A stretch of 33,325 bases of DNA from Sulfuritalea sp. GTDB lineage: Bacteria > Pseudomonadota > Gammaproteobacteria > Burkholderiales > Rhodocyclaceae. The DNA lies in contig JALNZB010000035.1 in assembly GCA_023229545.1 (NCBI GenBank), forward strand, positions 1 through 33,325, read 5' to 3'. Both the position numbers and the translations under genes were made by a program. The notes beneath the pieces were generated by a model. It was not told the origin of the DNA, ran no database searches, and was given only the letters and a program-made list of their open reading frames with translations. Below, piece by piece: positions 7,880-17,918 of this stretch; the first letter of the stretch is position 1, and each line of letters starts with the position of its first letter.

Positions 7880-8859
7880 GCGAAAAGTCCTTTGACGGCC
7901 GCGACGATCTTCTCCGGCTGCGGCAGCGCCGCGTCCTCAAGATGCTTGGCGTAGGGAATCGGCACCTCTTCGGAACAGACCCGCGCCACCGGCGCATCAA
8001 GTTCGTAGAAGACATTTTCCATGATGCGCGCCATCACCTCGGCGGCAAGGCTGCCGCTCTTCCAGCCTTCGTCGACCACCACGGCGCGGCGGCATTTGGC
8101 GACGGCGGCGACGATGGCCGCGGTATCCAGCGGACGCAACACGCGCAGATCGACCACTTCCGCCGAAATGCCCTCGGCGGCCAATTGCCCCGCCGCCGCC
8201 AGCGCCTTGCTCAACGAACCGCCGTGGGTAATGATGGCGACATCCGTGCCGATGCGCCGCACCTTGGCCGAGCGAATGTCGACCATCAAATCATCGCGGG
8301 TGTCCGGCAAATCGCCTTCCATGTTGAACAGCCCGGCGTGCTCGAAGATCACCACCGGGTCGGGGTCGGCCAGGGCCGGCGCCAGCATGCCGCGCGCATC
8401 CTCGATGGTCGCCGGCGCCAGCACCTTGATGCCGGGAATGTGGGCATACCAGCCTTCGAGACTGTGCGAATGCTGGGCCGCGAGCTGGCGCCCCGCCCCC
8501 GTGGTCATGCGCACCACCAGCGGCACCGAGAACTGCCCGCCGGACATGTGGCGGTAGAGCGCCGCCGTATTCACGATCTGGTCCAGCGCCAGCAGGCTGA
8601 AGTTGACCGTCATCACCTCGACGATGGGCCGCATGCCGCCCAGCGCCGCGCCGATCGCGGCGCCGACGAAGCCGAGCTCGGACAGCGGAGTGTCGCGGAT
8701 GCGCTCCGGGCCGAATTCATCGAGGAAACCCTTGGAGAAGGCGTAGGTGCCGCCATACCTGCCGACATCCTCGCCCATCAGGAAGACGCGCGGATCATTG
8801 GCGAGGGCCTCGTGCATCGCCTCGCGCATGGCCTCGCGGTAACTCAGTGTGCGGCTCAT
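7876..8859 (-). CDS. 2-oxoacid dehydrogenase E1 component, beta subunit
   Basis: A 327-residue transketolase-like beta subunit of the thiamine-diphosphate E1 (pyruvate/acetoin type). Characteristic stretches are FLMGEDVGRYGGTYAFSKG near the N-terminus, RIRDTPLSELGFVGAAIGAA, and the C-terminal domain with VVDLRVLRPLD and DEGWKSG. The length fits alpha2beta2 E1 enzymes. It overlaps the E1-alpha stop at its start and the E2 start at its stop, both by ATGA. Pyruvate is the most likely substrate given PdhB-like motifs, but acetoin or another 2-oxoacid cannot be excluded from sequence alone. Confidence 0.92.
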   Translation of the reverse strand: MSRTLSYREAMREAMHEALANDPRVFLMGEDVGRYGGTYAFSKGFLDEFGPERIRDTPLSELGFVGAAIGAALGGMRPIVEVMTVNFSLLALDQIVNTAALYRHMSGGQFSVPLVVRMTTGAGRQLAAQHSHSLEGWYAHIPGIKVLAPATIEDARGMLAPALADPDPVVIFEHAGLFNMEGDLPDTRDDLMVDIRSAKVRRIGTDVAIITHGGSLSKALAAAGQLAAEGISAEVVDLRVLRPLDTAAIVAAVAKCRRAVVVDEGWKSGSLAAEVMARIMENVFYELDAPVARVCSEEVPIPYAKHLEDAALPQPEKIVAAVKGLFA

Positions 8860-9875
8860 GGCGCGACTCCCTCGGGGGTATGCACATCCTTCAGCAGGTC
8901 TTCGACCGGCTCCCATGTCCCCGCTTCGGCGAAGGCGACGGCATCGGCCACTTCGGCGTTCGCCGCGGCATCGAGGGCGAGGAATTGCTCTTCGGTCAGT
9001 TTGCCCTCGGCCTTGAGCCGCGCGCTGAAGGTGTGGATCGGCCCGCGCGTCTTCCATTCCTCGACCTCGGCCTTCGGCCGATAGAGTTCGGCGTCGAACA
9101 TCGAGTGGGCGCGGAAGCGGTAGGTCTGGTACTCGACGAACACCGGGCCGCGGCTTTCGCGCACGCGCTGCACGGCCTGCTTGGTGGTCTCGTGCACAGC
9201 GACGATGTCCATGCCGTCGGCGCGCAGCGCCGGCATGTTGTAGGAGGCCGCCTTGACGCACAGATCGGTCTGCGATTCGCTGCGCTCCAGCGCGGTGCCC
9301 ATGCCGTAGAGATTGTTCTCGCAGCAGAACAGCACCGGCAGTTTCCACAACGCGGCAAGATTCAGCGACTCGTGGAAGGCGCCCTCGGCCACCGCGCCAT
9401 CGCCGAAGAAGCAGGCGGCGATGCGGTTCTCGTTCTGCATCTTCGCCGCCAGCGCCAGCCCGACGGCCAGCGGCAGCCCGCCACCGACGATGGCGTTGCC
9501 GCCGAACAGCCGCGTCGCCTTGTCGAACAGGTGCATCGAGCCGCCGCGTCCGTGCGCGCAGCCTTCGCGCCTGCCGTACATCTCGGCCATGATCGTGCTC
9601 ATGGCCATGCCGCGCACCAGGGCATGAGCATGCTCGCGGTAGGTGGCGACGATGTTGTCCTCGACGCTTAGCGCATGCAGCGCGCCGACCGCCACGGCCT
9701 CCTCGCCGATGTAGAGATGCAGGAAGCCGCGAATCTTGCCGGCGCCGTAGAGTTCGGCCGACTTCTCTTCCATGCGGCGGATGCGCACCATGTCGGCCAG
9801 CAGGCCGACGGCGAAGTCGCTTTGCCACGGCACCGGGCCGGCGGGCGGCGGTGGGGCGTGATGGTCAATGTTCAT
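8856..9875 (-). CDS. 2-oxoacid dehydrogenase E1 component, alpha subunit
   Basis: A 339-residue alpha subunit of the thiamine-diphosphate E1. The cofactor motif runs from GDG at 158-160 to NN at 187-188, and HGRGGSMHLFD lies near 108-118. The frame is open far upstream without family resemblance. Two ATGs compete: 9881 and 9875. GAAAGGGA lies only one base before the first but seven before the second, and the second also makes an ATGA overlap with the connector ORF, so 9875 was chosen. The stop overlaps E1-beta by ATGA. Together with E1-beta and E2 it decarboxylates a 2-oxoacid and transfers the acyl group to CoA; E3 is missing locally. Confidence 0.92.
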   Translation of the reverse strand: MNIDHHAPPPPAGPVPWQSDFAVGLLADMVRIRRMEEKSAELYGAGKIRGFLHLYIGEEAVAVGALHALSVEDNIVATYREHAHALVRGMAMSTIMAEMYGRREGCAHGRGGSMHLFDKATRLFGGNAIVGGGLPLAVGLALAAKMQNENRIAACFFGDGAVAEGAFHESLNLAALWKLPVLFCCENNLYGMGTALERSESQTDLCVKAASYNMPALRADGMDIVAVHETTKQAVQRVRESRGPVFVEYQTYRFRAHSMFDAELYRPKAEVEEWKTRGPIHTFSARLKAEGKLTEEQFLALDAAANAEVADAVAFAEAGTWEPVEDLLKDVHTPEGVAP

Positions 9876-9951
9876 GTCCATGTCCCTTTCGAGCGAAGCG
9901 AGCACACAGTCACCCCCTTCCTGGAGAAGGGGGCCGGGGGGATGGGAGTGT

Positions 9952-9955
<4 letters not shown>
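9872..9955 (-). CDS. 27-codon connector ORF between acsA and E1-alpha
   Basis: This short frame begins MNTPIPPAPFSRKG and ends at a TGA. Its ATG overlaps the acsA stop (ATGA) and its TGA overlaps the E1-alpha ATG at 9875 (ATGA). It therefore bridges the only untranslated gap of the operon. An 8-bp hairpin repeat (9913-9933) forms its middle. The peptide is Pro/basic-rich with no recognised domain. It probably serves translational coupling, not as a functional peptide. A chance ORF created when a repeat landed in the gap remains possible. Confidence 0.4.
9913..9933. repeat. Palindromic intercistronic repeat
   Basis: CCCCCTTC, loop CTGGA, GAAGGGGG: a perfect 8-bp stem between acsA and E1-alpha, inside the connector ORF. 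It resembles REP-like GC-rich palindromes common in proteobacteria. In mRNA it could alter acsA versus E1-alpha expression. Confidence 0.6.
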
Positions 9956-11727
<1,772 letters not shown>

Positions 11728-12090
11728 GCATCTCCCCCCTGACCAAACTTATAGCCCCTTCTTCGGATAAAGCGAAAGCTGCTGAAACACCAAACACCCT
11801 CCTCGCAGCATGTTCCCATGCGCGAAACATAGGCTGATCCGGTGACGGAAGGAATACCGCATTTACCGTATTCGTCGATACCGGAAAGCGATTGGATCGG
11901 GTGGCGGAATCCCGATTCGGGAAGGGAGTTTCAGTCGCCGGATCCGATTCAGGCGGCAGCAAGCCACGGCCCAAAGCCTGGCGTGGTCCTGATTATGACC
12001 TTCTGATAAGATCGACGACGTGGTGATGATGCATCCCGGCGTGAGGGAAATCAGCAGTATCCTGCGCCGAAAGCTGCGAAAGGAGAAGAT
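11728..12090. other. Divergent intergenic region, 363 bp
   Basis: Separates acsA from the CREST protein. The minus strand carries a candidate acsA promoter at 11748-11777. A 22-codon ORF (12026-12094) ends in ATGTGA across the CREST GTG start but has no ribosome site of its own. Nothing else is recognised. Confidence 0.4.
11748..11777 (-). promoter_or_regulatory. Candidate sigma-70 promoter for the acsA operon
   Basis: On the minus strand TTTCGC (-35, poor), an 18-base spacer and TATAAG (-10, 11753-11748) lie upstream of the ATG at 11727, leaving a leader of roughly 15 bases that includes the ribosome site. The -10 is good and the -35 weak, which suggests activator help. Confidence 0.35.
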
Positions 12091-12873
12091 GTGATCGCAT
12101 GGCGCGAGCCGCGAACCTGGACGCCGTGGTTGCCGATCGCAACGCTGGCGGGTCTCGTGCTGGCGGCGCTGGCGCTGCCGCCCATCGCCCAGCCGCCGCA
12201 GTACCACGACTTCGCCGACAAGCGCGCCTGCTTCGGTCTGCCCAACTGCCTCGATACCGCCAGCAACGCCCTGTTCGTGCTGGCGGGCCTGCCCGGCCTG
12301 CGCTTTTTCTGCGGCGCGGCGGCGCGGCGCACCTTCGTCGACGCCCGCGAAGCCTGGCCCCATGCGTTGTTCTTCGTCGCCATCATCCTCGTCGGTTTCG
12401 CCTCGGGCCTCTACCACCTCGCCCCGGACAACGCCGGGCTGGCCTGGGACCGAGCGACAATCGCGCTCGCCCTCATGGCCTTGTTCGCGGCGGTTGTGTG
12501 CGAACGCATCGACCTCCACAGCGGGCTCATGCTGCTGCCGTTTCTGGTCGTTGCCGGGCTGGGCAGCATCGCCTACTGGCACTGGAGCGAGACGCTGGGC
12601 GCGGGTGACCTTCGCCCCTACCTGCTGATGCAGGCGGTGCCGATACTGCTGATCCCGCTGCTGCTGTGGCTGTATCCGCCCCGTTACAGCGACGGCCACG
12701 ACATCCTGGCCGTCGTCGGCCTGTATCTGCTGGCCCTGCTGCTGGATCTCAGCGACCGCCCGGTGTTTGCACTGACCGGCGGCCTCGTCAGCGGCCACAC
12801 CTTGAAGCATGTCATCGCCGCGCTGGCGGCAGTGTGGGTCGTGCGCCATTTGCGGCGACGGCGAGCCTTGTGA
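12091..12873 (+). CDS. CREST-superfamily (ceramidase-like) membrane hydrolase
   Basis: A 260-residue protein with about seven hydrophobic segments. It carries the polar residues that mark the CREST superfamily (alkaline ceramidase, PAQR receptors, Per1): Ser105 and His109 in SGLYH, Asp120 in LAWDR, and His236/His240 in SGHTLKH. The N-terminal YHDFADKRACFGLPNCLDTASN is typical of bacterial ceramidase-like members. Such proteins are zinc amide hydrolases or related membrane enzymes; the bacterial substrates are mostly unknown. The GTG start at 12091 is supported by AAGGAG five bases upstream. It lies 82 bp upstream of the acyl-ligase/acyltransferase fusion on the same strand, so a lipid substrate is plausible. 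Confidence 0.8.
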   Translation: MIAWREPRTWTPWLPIATLAGLVLAALALPPIAQPPQYHDFADKRACFGLPNCLDTASNALFVLAGLPGLRFFCGAAARRTFVDAREAWPHALFFVAIILVGFASGLYHLAPDNAGLAWDRATIALALMALFAAVVCERIDLHSGLMLLPFLVVAGLGSIAYWHWSETLGAGDLRPYLLMQAVPILLIPLLLWLYPPRYSDGHDILAVVGLYLLALLLDLSDRPVFALTGGLVSGHTLKHVIAALAAVWVVRHLRRRRAL

Positions 12874-12955
12874 ATGAAGCCGGAAATGCGGTCGATGCCA
12901 CAAGCCGATGCCAGGCCCTGCGCGCCGCAAGACTTGACGCGGTAGCATCGCGCAC

Positions 12956-15880
12956 ATGAGCGATCCCCGATCATCCGCCCGCGCCGAACAATTGCTCGGC
13001 ATCGTGCACGGCCTCTCCCGCGAGATGCGCCCCGGCGCGCCGGGGCTGGCGCAACTTGGGCTGGAGCACGCGCTGGAGCGCGATTACGGCCTGGACAGTC
13101 TGGCGCGCGTGGAACTGCTCGCCCGCATCGAACGCAAACTGGGAGTCAGGCTGGCCGAGGCGGCGTTCACCGAAGCCGAAACGCCGCGCGATCTGCTGCG
13201 GCTGATGGCGGGCGATGCGCCGGACGGCATGCCGCCCGCCAGCGCGCCCTCGTTACACGCCGTCCCGCCAGCGCCGACTTCCGGTTCCGACTTCAGTTCC
13301 GGCATGGCGCCCGCGAGCGGACATGAGTCTTCGCCGGAACAGCGCTTTGCCGCCATCGAGCAGCCACCGGAGACCATTGCCACCCTGACTGAAATGCTCG
13401 ACTGGCATGTCGCGCGGCACGGCGAACAGGTGCATATCACGCTGTACGGCGAAGGGGAAAGCAGCGAGGACATCAGCTTTGCGCTGCTGCGGGCGGAGGC
13501 CCGGGCGCTGGCGACCGGCCTGCTGGCCCACGGTGCATCGGCTGCGGGTCCCGGCGACCGCGTCGCCATCATGTTGCCCACCGGACGGGAATTCCTCTTC
13601 GCCTTCTACGGCGCGCTTTACGCCGGATGCGTGCCCGTGCCCTTGTATCCGCCGGCGCGCCTTTCCCAGCTCGAAGATCACATGCGGCGCATCGCCGGCA
13701 TCGTCGCCAACGCCGAAGCCACGGTGCTCGTCACCGACCCGCGCGCCAAATTGCTCGGTCATCTGCTCTCCGCGCAATGCGCGTCCCTGCGACGGGTGGC
13801 GACGGTGGCCGAACTGACCCGCCCCGACGCCCCGCCGCCATTGCCAGCGCCCGGCGCGGAAGACATTGCCTTCCTGCAATACACCTCCGGCAGCACCGGC
13901 AACCCCAAGGGCGTGGTGCTGACTCACGCCAACCTGCTCGCCAATCTGCGAGGCATGGAACATGCCTCGGCTGTCACCAGCGATGACATCTTCGTATCCT
14001 GGCTGCCGCTCTATCATGACATGGGCCTGATCGGCGCCTGCATGGGCAGCCTGGTTGTCGGCTTCCAGTTGGTACTGATGTCGCCGCTGGCCTTCCTCGC
14101 GCGACCGCAGCGCTGGCTCGCGACCATCCATCGCCATCGCGCCACCGTTTCGGCGGCGCCCAACTTCGCTTACGAGCTGTGCGCCAACAAGCTCGATGAG
14201 AGCGACCTGGCGCGGCTGGATCTCTCCTGCTGGCGGCTCGCCTTCAACGGCGCCGAACCGGTCGCCGCGGACACCCTCGCCCGCTTCACCGCGCGTCTGG
14301 CACCGTGCGGCTTCAATTCCGCTGCCATGACACCGGTCTATGGGCTGGCGGAATCCTCCGTCGGACTGACCTTTCCGCCGATGGGACGCGGCCCGCTGAT
14401 TGATCGGGTGGATCGCGAGGCGTTATCGAAGCTGGGGCTCGCCCGCGCCGCGCCGGCGGACGATGCGCGCGCGCGGCGCATCGTGTCTTGCGGCCGGGTG
14501 CTGGCCGATCATGAAATCCGCATCGTCGATGCCAGCGGACGCGAACTGCCCGAGCGCACCCAGGGACGCGTGCAGTTTCGCGGCCCCTCCGCCACCCGTG
14601 GTTACTACCACAACCCGGCGGCCACGGCCCGCCTCATCGACGGAGAATGGCTCAACAGCGGCGACCTGGGCTACCTCGCGGCGGGCGAACTGTATCTCAC
14701 CGGGCGCGAAAAGGACATCATCATCCGTGGCGGCCACAACATTCATCCGCAGGAACTGGAAGAGGCCGCGAACCAGGTGGCGGGCGTGCGCCGGGGCGGC
14801 GTGGCGGCATTCCCCGCCACCGATCCGCGCACCGGCGCCGAACGGCTGGTGGTGCTGGCCGAGACGGGTGAAAAGAGCATTGCGGCACGCAGCCGCATAC
14901 TGGCCGAAATCAATCGTCTCGCGGTCGATCTGATCGGCCTGCCGACCGACGACATCGTGCTGGTACCGCCGCGCAGCGTGCTCAAAACCTCCAGCGGCAA
15001 GATCCGCCGCGCCGCCTGTCGGGAACTTTACGAACGCGGCGAATTGAGCGGAAAACCCGGCGCGGTACCGCGCGCACCCTGGCGGCAGATGCTGGGACTC
15101 GGCCTGACCGGACTCGGCGCGCGGACAAGGCAACTGATCGGACCAGGCCTCGGCTGGGTGCTGAGTTGGACATGGAGTATTTGGGCCTGGGCGGTGTTTG
15201 CGGCCACCGTGCCGACCGCCTGGGTCTTGATCGTGCTCGCGCCGACGCTCGCGCTGCGGCGGCACATCGCCCGCGCAAGCGCGCGCCTGGCCTTGATTCT
15301 GACCGGGCTGATGCCCGCAGTGAAAGGCATGCGACTCATCGCGGATGACGGACCGCTCGTCGTGGTGGCCAACCATGCCAGTTACCTGGACGCGCTGATC
15401 CTCACCGCCGTGCTGCCGCCTCGTTTCGCTTATGTGGGAAAACAGGAATTGCTGAAAAATCCCTTCGCCGCCCTGCCCCTGCGCCGTCTTCACAGCGCCT
15501 TTGTCGAGCGTTTCGGCAGCGCGCGCGGCGTCGAGGATACGCGTGCGCTGGAAGCGCGAGTGAAGCGCGGCGACGCCCTGGTGTTCTTTCCCGAAGGCAC
15601 ATTCCGCGACGCACCGGGACTGCTGCCATTTCGCATGGGCGCGTTCGTCATCGCCGCGAACAGCCGTATCCCGGTGGTGCCGCTCACCCTGACCGGCACC
15701 CGTGCCCTGCTGCCCGGCGAGTCGCTGCGACCGCGTTTCAGCATGCTCCAGACACGGGCGGGCGCGCCGTTGCAGGCGCAAGGCGATGAAGAAAACACCT
15801 GGTCAGCCGCACTCGCCCTGCGCGACGCCGCGCGTGCGGTCATCCTCGCGCAACTGGGGGAACCGGATGCCGGGTGTTGA
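12956..15880 (+). CDS. Triple fusion: acyl carrier protein, fatty-acyl-AMP ligase, PlsC acyltransferase
   Basis: A 974-residue enzyme. Residues 1-85 form an acyl carrier domain with Ser48 in YGLDSLARVEL. After a Pro/Ala/Ser linker (90-130, with dispersed repeat copy C), residues about 140-700 form an adenylate-forming ligase: YTSGSTGNPKG near 305-315, LPLYHDMGLIG and PVYGLAESSVG as in FAAL enzymes, and Lys682 in SSGKIRR. A hydrophobic stretch (about 732-765) probably anchors the protein in the inner membrane. Residues about 790-960 form a PlsC/LPLAT acyltransferase with His807-x4-Asp812 (NHASYLD) and FFPEGTFRD (877-885). Inferred job: activate a free fatty acid, load it on the carrier and pass it to a (lyso)lipid, as E. 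coli Aas does with a different layout. The ATG at 12956 lacks a clear ribosome site. Confidence 0.9.
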   Translation: MSDPRSSARAEQLLGIVHGLSREMRPGAPGLAQLGLEHALERDYGLDSLARVELLARIERKLGVRLAEAAFTEAETPRDLLRLMAGDAPDGMPPASAPSLHAVPPAPTSGSDFSSGMAPASGHESSPEQRFAAIEQPPETIATLTEMLDWHVARHGEQVHITLYGEGESSEDISFALLRAEARALATGLLAHGASAAGPGDRVAIMLPTGREFLFAFYGALYAGCVPVPLYPPARLSQLEDHMRRIAGIVANAEATVLVTDPRAKLLGHLLSAQCASLRRVATVAELTRPDAPPPLPAPGAEDIAFLQYTSGSTGNPKGVVLTHANLLANLRGMEHASAVTSDDIFVSWLPLYHDMGLIGACMGSLVVGFQLVLMSPLAFLARPQRWLATIHRHRATVSAAPNFAYELCANKLDESDLARLDLSCWRLAFNGAEPVAADTLARFTARLAPCGFNSAAMTPVYGLAESSVGLTFPPMGRGPLIDRVDREALSKLGLARAAPADDARARRIVSCGRVLADHEIRIVDASGRELPERTQGRVQFRGPSATRGYYHNPAATARLIDGEWLNSGDLGYLAAGELYLTGREKDIIIRGGHNIHPQELEEAANQVAGVRRGGVAAFPATDPRTGAERLVVLAETGEKSIAARSRILAEINRLAVDLIGLPTDDIVLVPPRSVLKTSSGKIRRAACRELYERGELSGKPGAVPRAPWRQMLGLGLTGLGARTRQLIGPGLGWVLSWTWSIWAWAVFAATVPTAWVLIVLAPTLALRRHIARASARLALILTGLMPAVKGMRLIADDGPLVVVANHASYLDALILTAVLPPRFAYVGKQELLKNPFAALPLRRLHSAFVERFGSARGVEDTRALEARVKRGDALVFFPEGTFRDAPGLLPFRMGAFVIAANSRIPVVPLTLTGTRALLPGESLRPRFSMLQTRAGAPLQAQGDEENTWSAALALRDAARAVILAQLGEPDAGC
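13258..13280 (+). repeat. Dispersed 23-bp repeat, copy C (inside ACP-ligase linker)
   Basis: Identical to copies A and B over 23 bases. Read in the sense frame it encodes AVPPAPTS in the linker between the carrier domain and the ligase domain of the triple fusion. Confidence 0.8.
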
Positions 15881-15891
15881 TCGACGACGGC

Positions 15892-15917
15892 CTTGTCCTG
15901 CTTGAGGCGCCGACAAG
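15892..15917. terminator. Possible hairpin between convergent genes
   Basis: CTTGTC, 14 bases, GACAAG in the 50-bp gap between the triple fusion and the convergent Nif3 gene. There is no T-tract. The call is weak. Confidence 0.25.
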
Positions 15918-15930
15918 CTCCATCCGTTGC

Positions 15931-16695
15931 TCACACCGGGTTGTCGATATCGACGAACTCGCACGCAATGCCGAATTTCTCCGCCAATTGCTCGCGCAGC
16001 GCCATCACGCCATAGCGCTCGGTGGCATGGTGGCCGGCGGCGATGAAGGCCATGCCGGTTTCGCGCGCCAGATGCACGGTCTGCTCGGAAATCTCGCCCG
16101 AGACGAAGATGTCGGCGCCGGTGGTCAGCGCAGCCTCGAAGTAGTCCTGCGCGCCGCCGCTGCACCAGGCGATGCGCGCCACCTGGCGTGCTGGATCGCC
16201 GATCAGCAGGGGTTCACGGCCCAGCGCCCGTTCCAGTTGCCGCGCCAGATCGCCGGCAAGAGTCGGCGCTGGCGGCACGCCGACAAAGCCGATGTCCTGC
16301 TCGGCGAAATTGCCCTGGATGGTCCAACCGAGACGCTGCGCCAGTTGCGCGTTGTTGCCCAGCGTCGGATGCGCATCCAGCGGCAGGTGGTAGGCGAACA
16401 GGCTGATGTCATGGGCCAGCAGACGCGCCATGCGCTGCTTGCGAAAACCCGTGACGCGACCGTCCTCGGCTTTCCAGAACCAGCCGTGATGCACCAGCAG
16501 GGCGTCCGCCCGGCGTTCGATGGCGGCCTCGATCAGCGCCTGGCTGGCGGTCACCCCGCAAACAATGCGCTGCACGCGCTCGCGGCCTTCCACTTGCAGC
16601 CCGTTTGGGCAATAATCGCGGAAGCGCGCGGCGTCCAGTAAAGTGTCCAGCCAGACGCGAAGATCCTCGCGCAGTACCGCATCGTCCGCCATCAT
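15931..16695 (-). CDS. Nif3-like dinuclear metal-binding protein (YbgI family)
   Basis: A 254-residue member of the Nif3/GTP-cyclohydrolase-type-2 family. These proteins are widespread dinuclear-metal enzymes of uncertain role. Metal ligands are seen in LLVHHGWFW, HLPLDAHP and the C-terminal AAGHHATERYG; SGEISEQTVHLARETG is also typical. Two adjacent ATGs (16695, 16692) are possible. The frame continues far upstream over the divergent protease gene without resemblance to the family, so that extension was rejected. GGGGGG lies about five bases upstream of 16695. An internal VPPAPTL stretch is a diverged copy of the dispersed repeat. It is divergent from the DegS-like protease across only 24 bases. 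Confidence 0.9.
   Translation of the reverse strand: MMADDAVLREDLRVWLDTLLDAARFRDYCPNGLQVEGRERVQRIVCGVTASQALIEAAIERRADALLVHHGWFWKAEDGRVTGFRKQRMARLLAHDISLFAYHLPLDAHPTLGNNAQLAQRLGWTIQGNFAEQDIGFVGVPPAPTLAGDLARQLERALGREPLLIGDPARQVARIAWCSGGAQDYFEAALTTGADIFVSGEISEQTVHLARETGMAFIAAGHHATERYGVMALREQLAEKFGIACEFVDIDNPV
16261..16280 (-). repeat. Diverged copy D of the dispersed repeat (inside Nif3)
   Basis: Fifteen consecutive bases (16261-16275) match the core of copies A-C in inverse orientation, and most of the next bases agree. In the Nif3 frame it encodes GVPPAPTL, nearly the peptide of copy C (AVPPAPTS). Confidence 0.5.
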
Positions 16696-16719
16696 TTTTG
16701 CCCCCCAGAAAACCAAATT

Positions 16720-17883
16720 ATGCGCCGCCTTTGGCTTATTTTTGCCCAGACCATCACGGTTTGCGTTGCTGTCCTGTTTGTTGTCAAGACGCTCAAGCCG
16801 GAGTGGCTGAGCCATCTGCCCAGCGCCGGCGACGGCGTCGCCCAGGTGGCGACGGTGATCGAAGCACCAACCGGCAGCGGTGCGCAGCGACACGGTTCCT
16901 ACGCCGATGCGGCGCAAAAGGCGCTGCCGGCGGTGGTGCATATTTTTACCAGTCAGGAAGTGAAGGGGCCGCGCCATCCCTTCATCAACGATCCAATCTT
17001 CCGGCATTTTTTCGGCGACCGCTTCGGCGAGGAATCGCAGCGCCGCTCGGGACTGGGCAGCGGCGTGGTGGTTTCCCCGGAGGGCTATATCCTGACCAAC
17101 TTCCACGTGGTCGATGGCGCCGACGAGATCGAGGTCGCGCACAGCGACGGGCGCAAGTACAAGGCGCGCGTGGTGGGTTCCGACCCCGAATCCGATCTGG
17201 CGGTGCTGCGCATTCCCGCCGACCACAAGCTGCCGGTGATCGCCTTCGGCAGCAGCGACACCCTGCGCGTCGGCGACGTGGTGCTGGCCATCGGCAATCC
17301 CTTCGGCGTCGGCCAGACCGTCACTTCGGGCATCGTCTCGGCGCTGGGCCGCTCGCACCTCGGCATCAACACCTTCGAGAACTTCATCCAGACCGACGCC
17401 GCGATCAACCCCGGCAATTCGGGCGGCGCGCTGGTCGATTCCAACGGCCATCTGGTGGGCATCAACACGGCCATCTATTCGCAAAGCGGCGGCTCGATGG
17501 GCATCGGCTTCGCCATTCCGGTGTCGCTGGCGAAGAACGTCATGGAGCAGATCGTCAGGACCGGCGGCGTGACGCGCGGCTGGGTCGGCATCGAGGTCCA
17601 GGAGATCACGCCGGAGCTCGCCGAATCCTTCAAGTTATCCGCCACGCAGGGCGCGCTGATTGCCGGCGTGATGCGCGGCAGCCCGGCGGACAAGGCCGGC
17701 ATCAAGCCCGGCGACGTGCTGACCCAAGTGGCCGGCAAGCGCGTCAAGGATGCTCAGGTCATGCTGGAACTGATCGCCGCGCTGGAGCCCGGCAAAACCG
17801 CGCGCTTCGACCTGAAGCGCAACGGAAACGATGTACCCATCGAAGTCACCATCGGCAAGCGACCGAAGCCGCCGAGGGAATAG
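16720..17883 (+). CDS. DegS/AlgW-type membrane-anchored serine protease (HtrA family)
   Basis: A 387-residue HtrA-family protease. Residues 5-23 form one N-terminal membrane anchor, so the body lies in the periplasm. The trypsin-like domain has His129 (NFHVVDG), Asp159 (SDLAVL) and Ser234 (GNSGG). One PDZ domain follows (about 285-380), not two as in DegP/DegQ. This layout matches DegS/AlgW, which start the sigma-E/AlgU envelope stress cascade by cutting the anti-sigma factor; that role is inferred because no rseA/mucA or sigma gene is in the window. The ATG at 16720 has no good ribosome site. Only 24 bases separate it from divergent Nif3, so its promoter must lie within or beside the Nif3 start. 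Confidence 0.9.
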   Translation: MRRLWLIFAQTITVCVAVLFVVKTLKPEWLSHLPSAGDGVAQVATVIEAPTGSGAQRHGSYADAAQKALPAVVHIFTSQEVKGPRHPFINDPIFRHFFGDRFGEESQRRSGLGSGVVVSPEGYILTNFHVVDGADEIEVAHSDGRKYKARVVGSDPESDLAVLRIPADHKLPVIAFGSSDTLRVGDVVLAIGNPFGVGQTVTSGIVSALGRSHLGINTFENFIQTDAAINPGNSGGALVDSNGHLVGINTAIYSQSGGSMGIGFAIPVSLAKNVMEQIVRTGGVTRGWVGIEVQEITPELAESFKLSATQGALIAGVMRGSPADKAGIKPGDVLTQVAGKRVKDAQVMLELIAALEPGKTARFDLKRNGNDVPIEVTIGKRPKPPRE

Positions 17884-17918
17884 GGCGGTCCCGGTTTCGC
17901 GGGGATGCCTGACGGCGG

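Noticed and set aside
12026..12094. 22-codon ORF ending ATGTGA across the CREST protein start
   Set aside because: It has no ribosome site, and the overlap can arise by chance; the CREST gene has its own AAGGAG.
16696..17484. N-terminal extension of the Nif3 frame antisense to the DegS-like gene
   Set aside because: The Nif3 fold begins at MMADDAVLRED; the upstream part is antisense shadow.
17884..17918. CCCG/CGGG element as a terminator between the DegS-like gene and korB
   Set aside because: The stem is only four base pairs and there is no T-tract.
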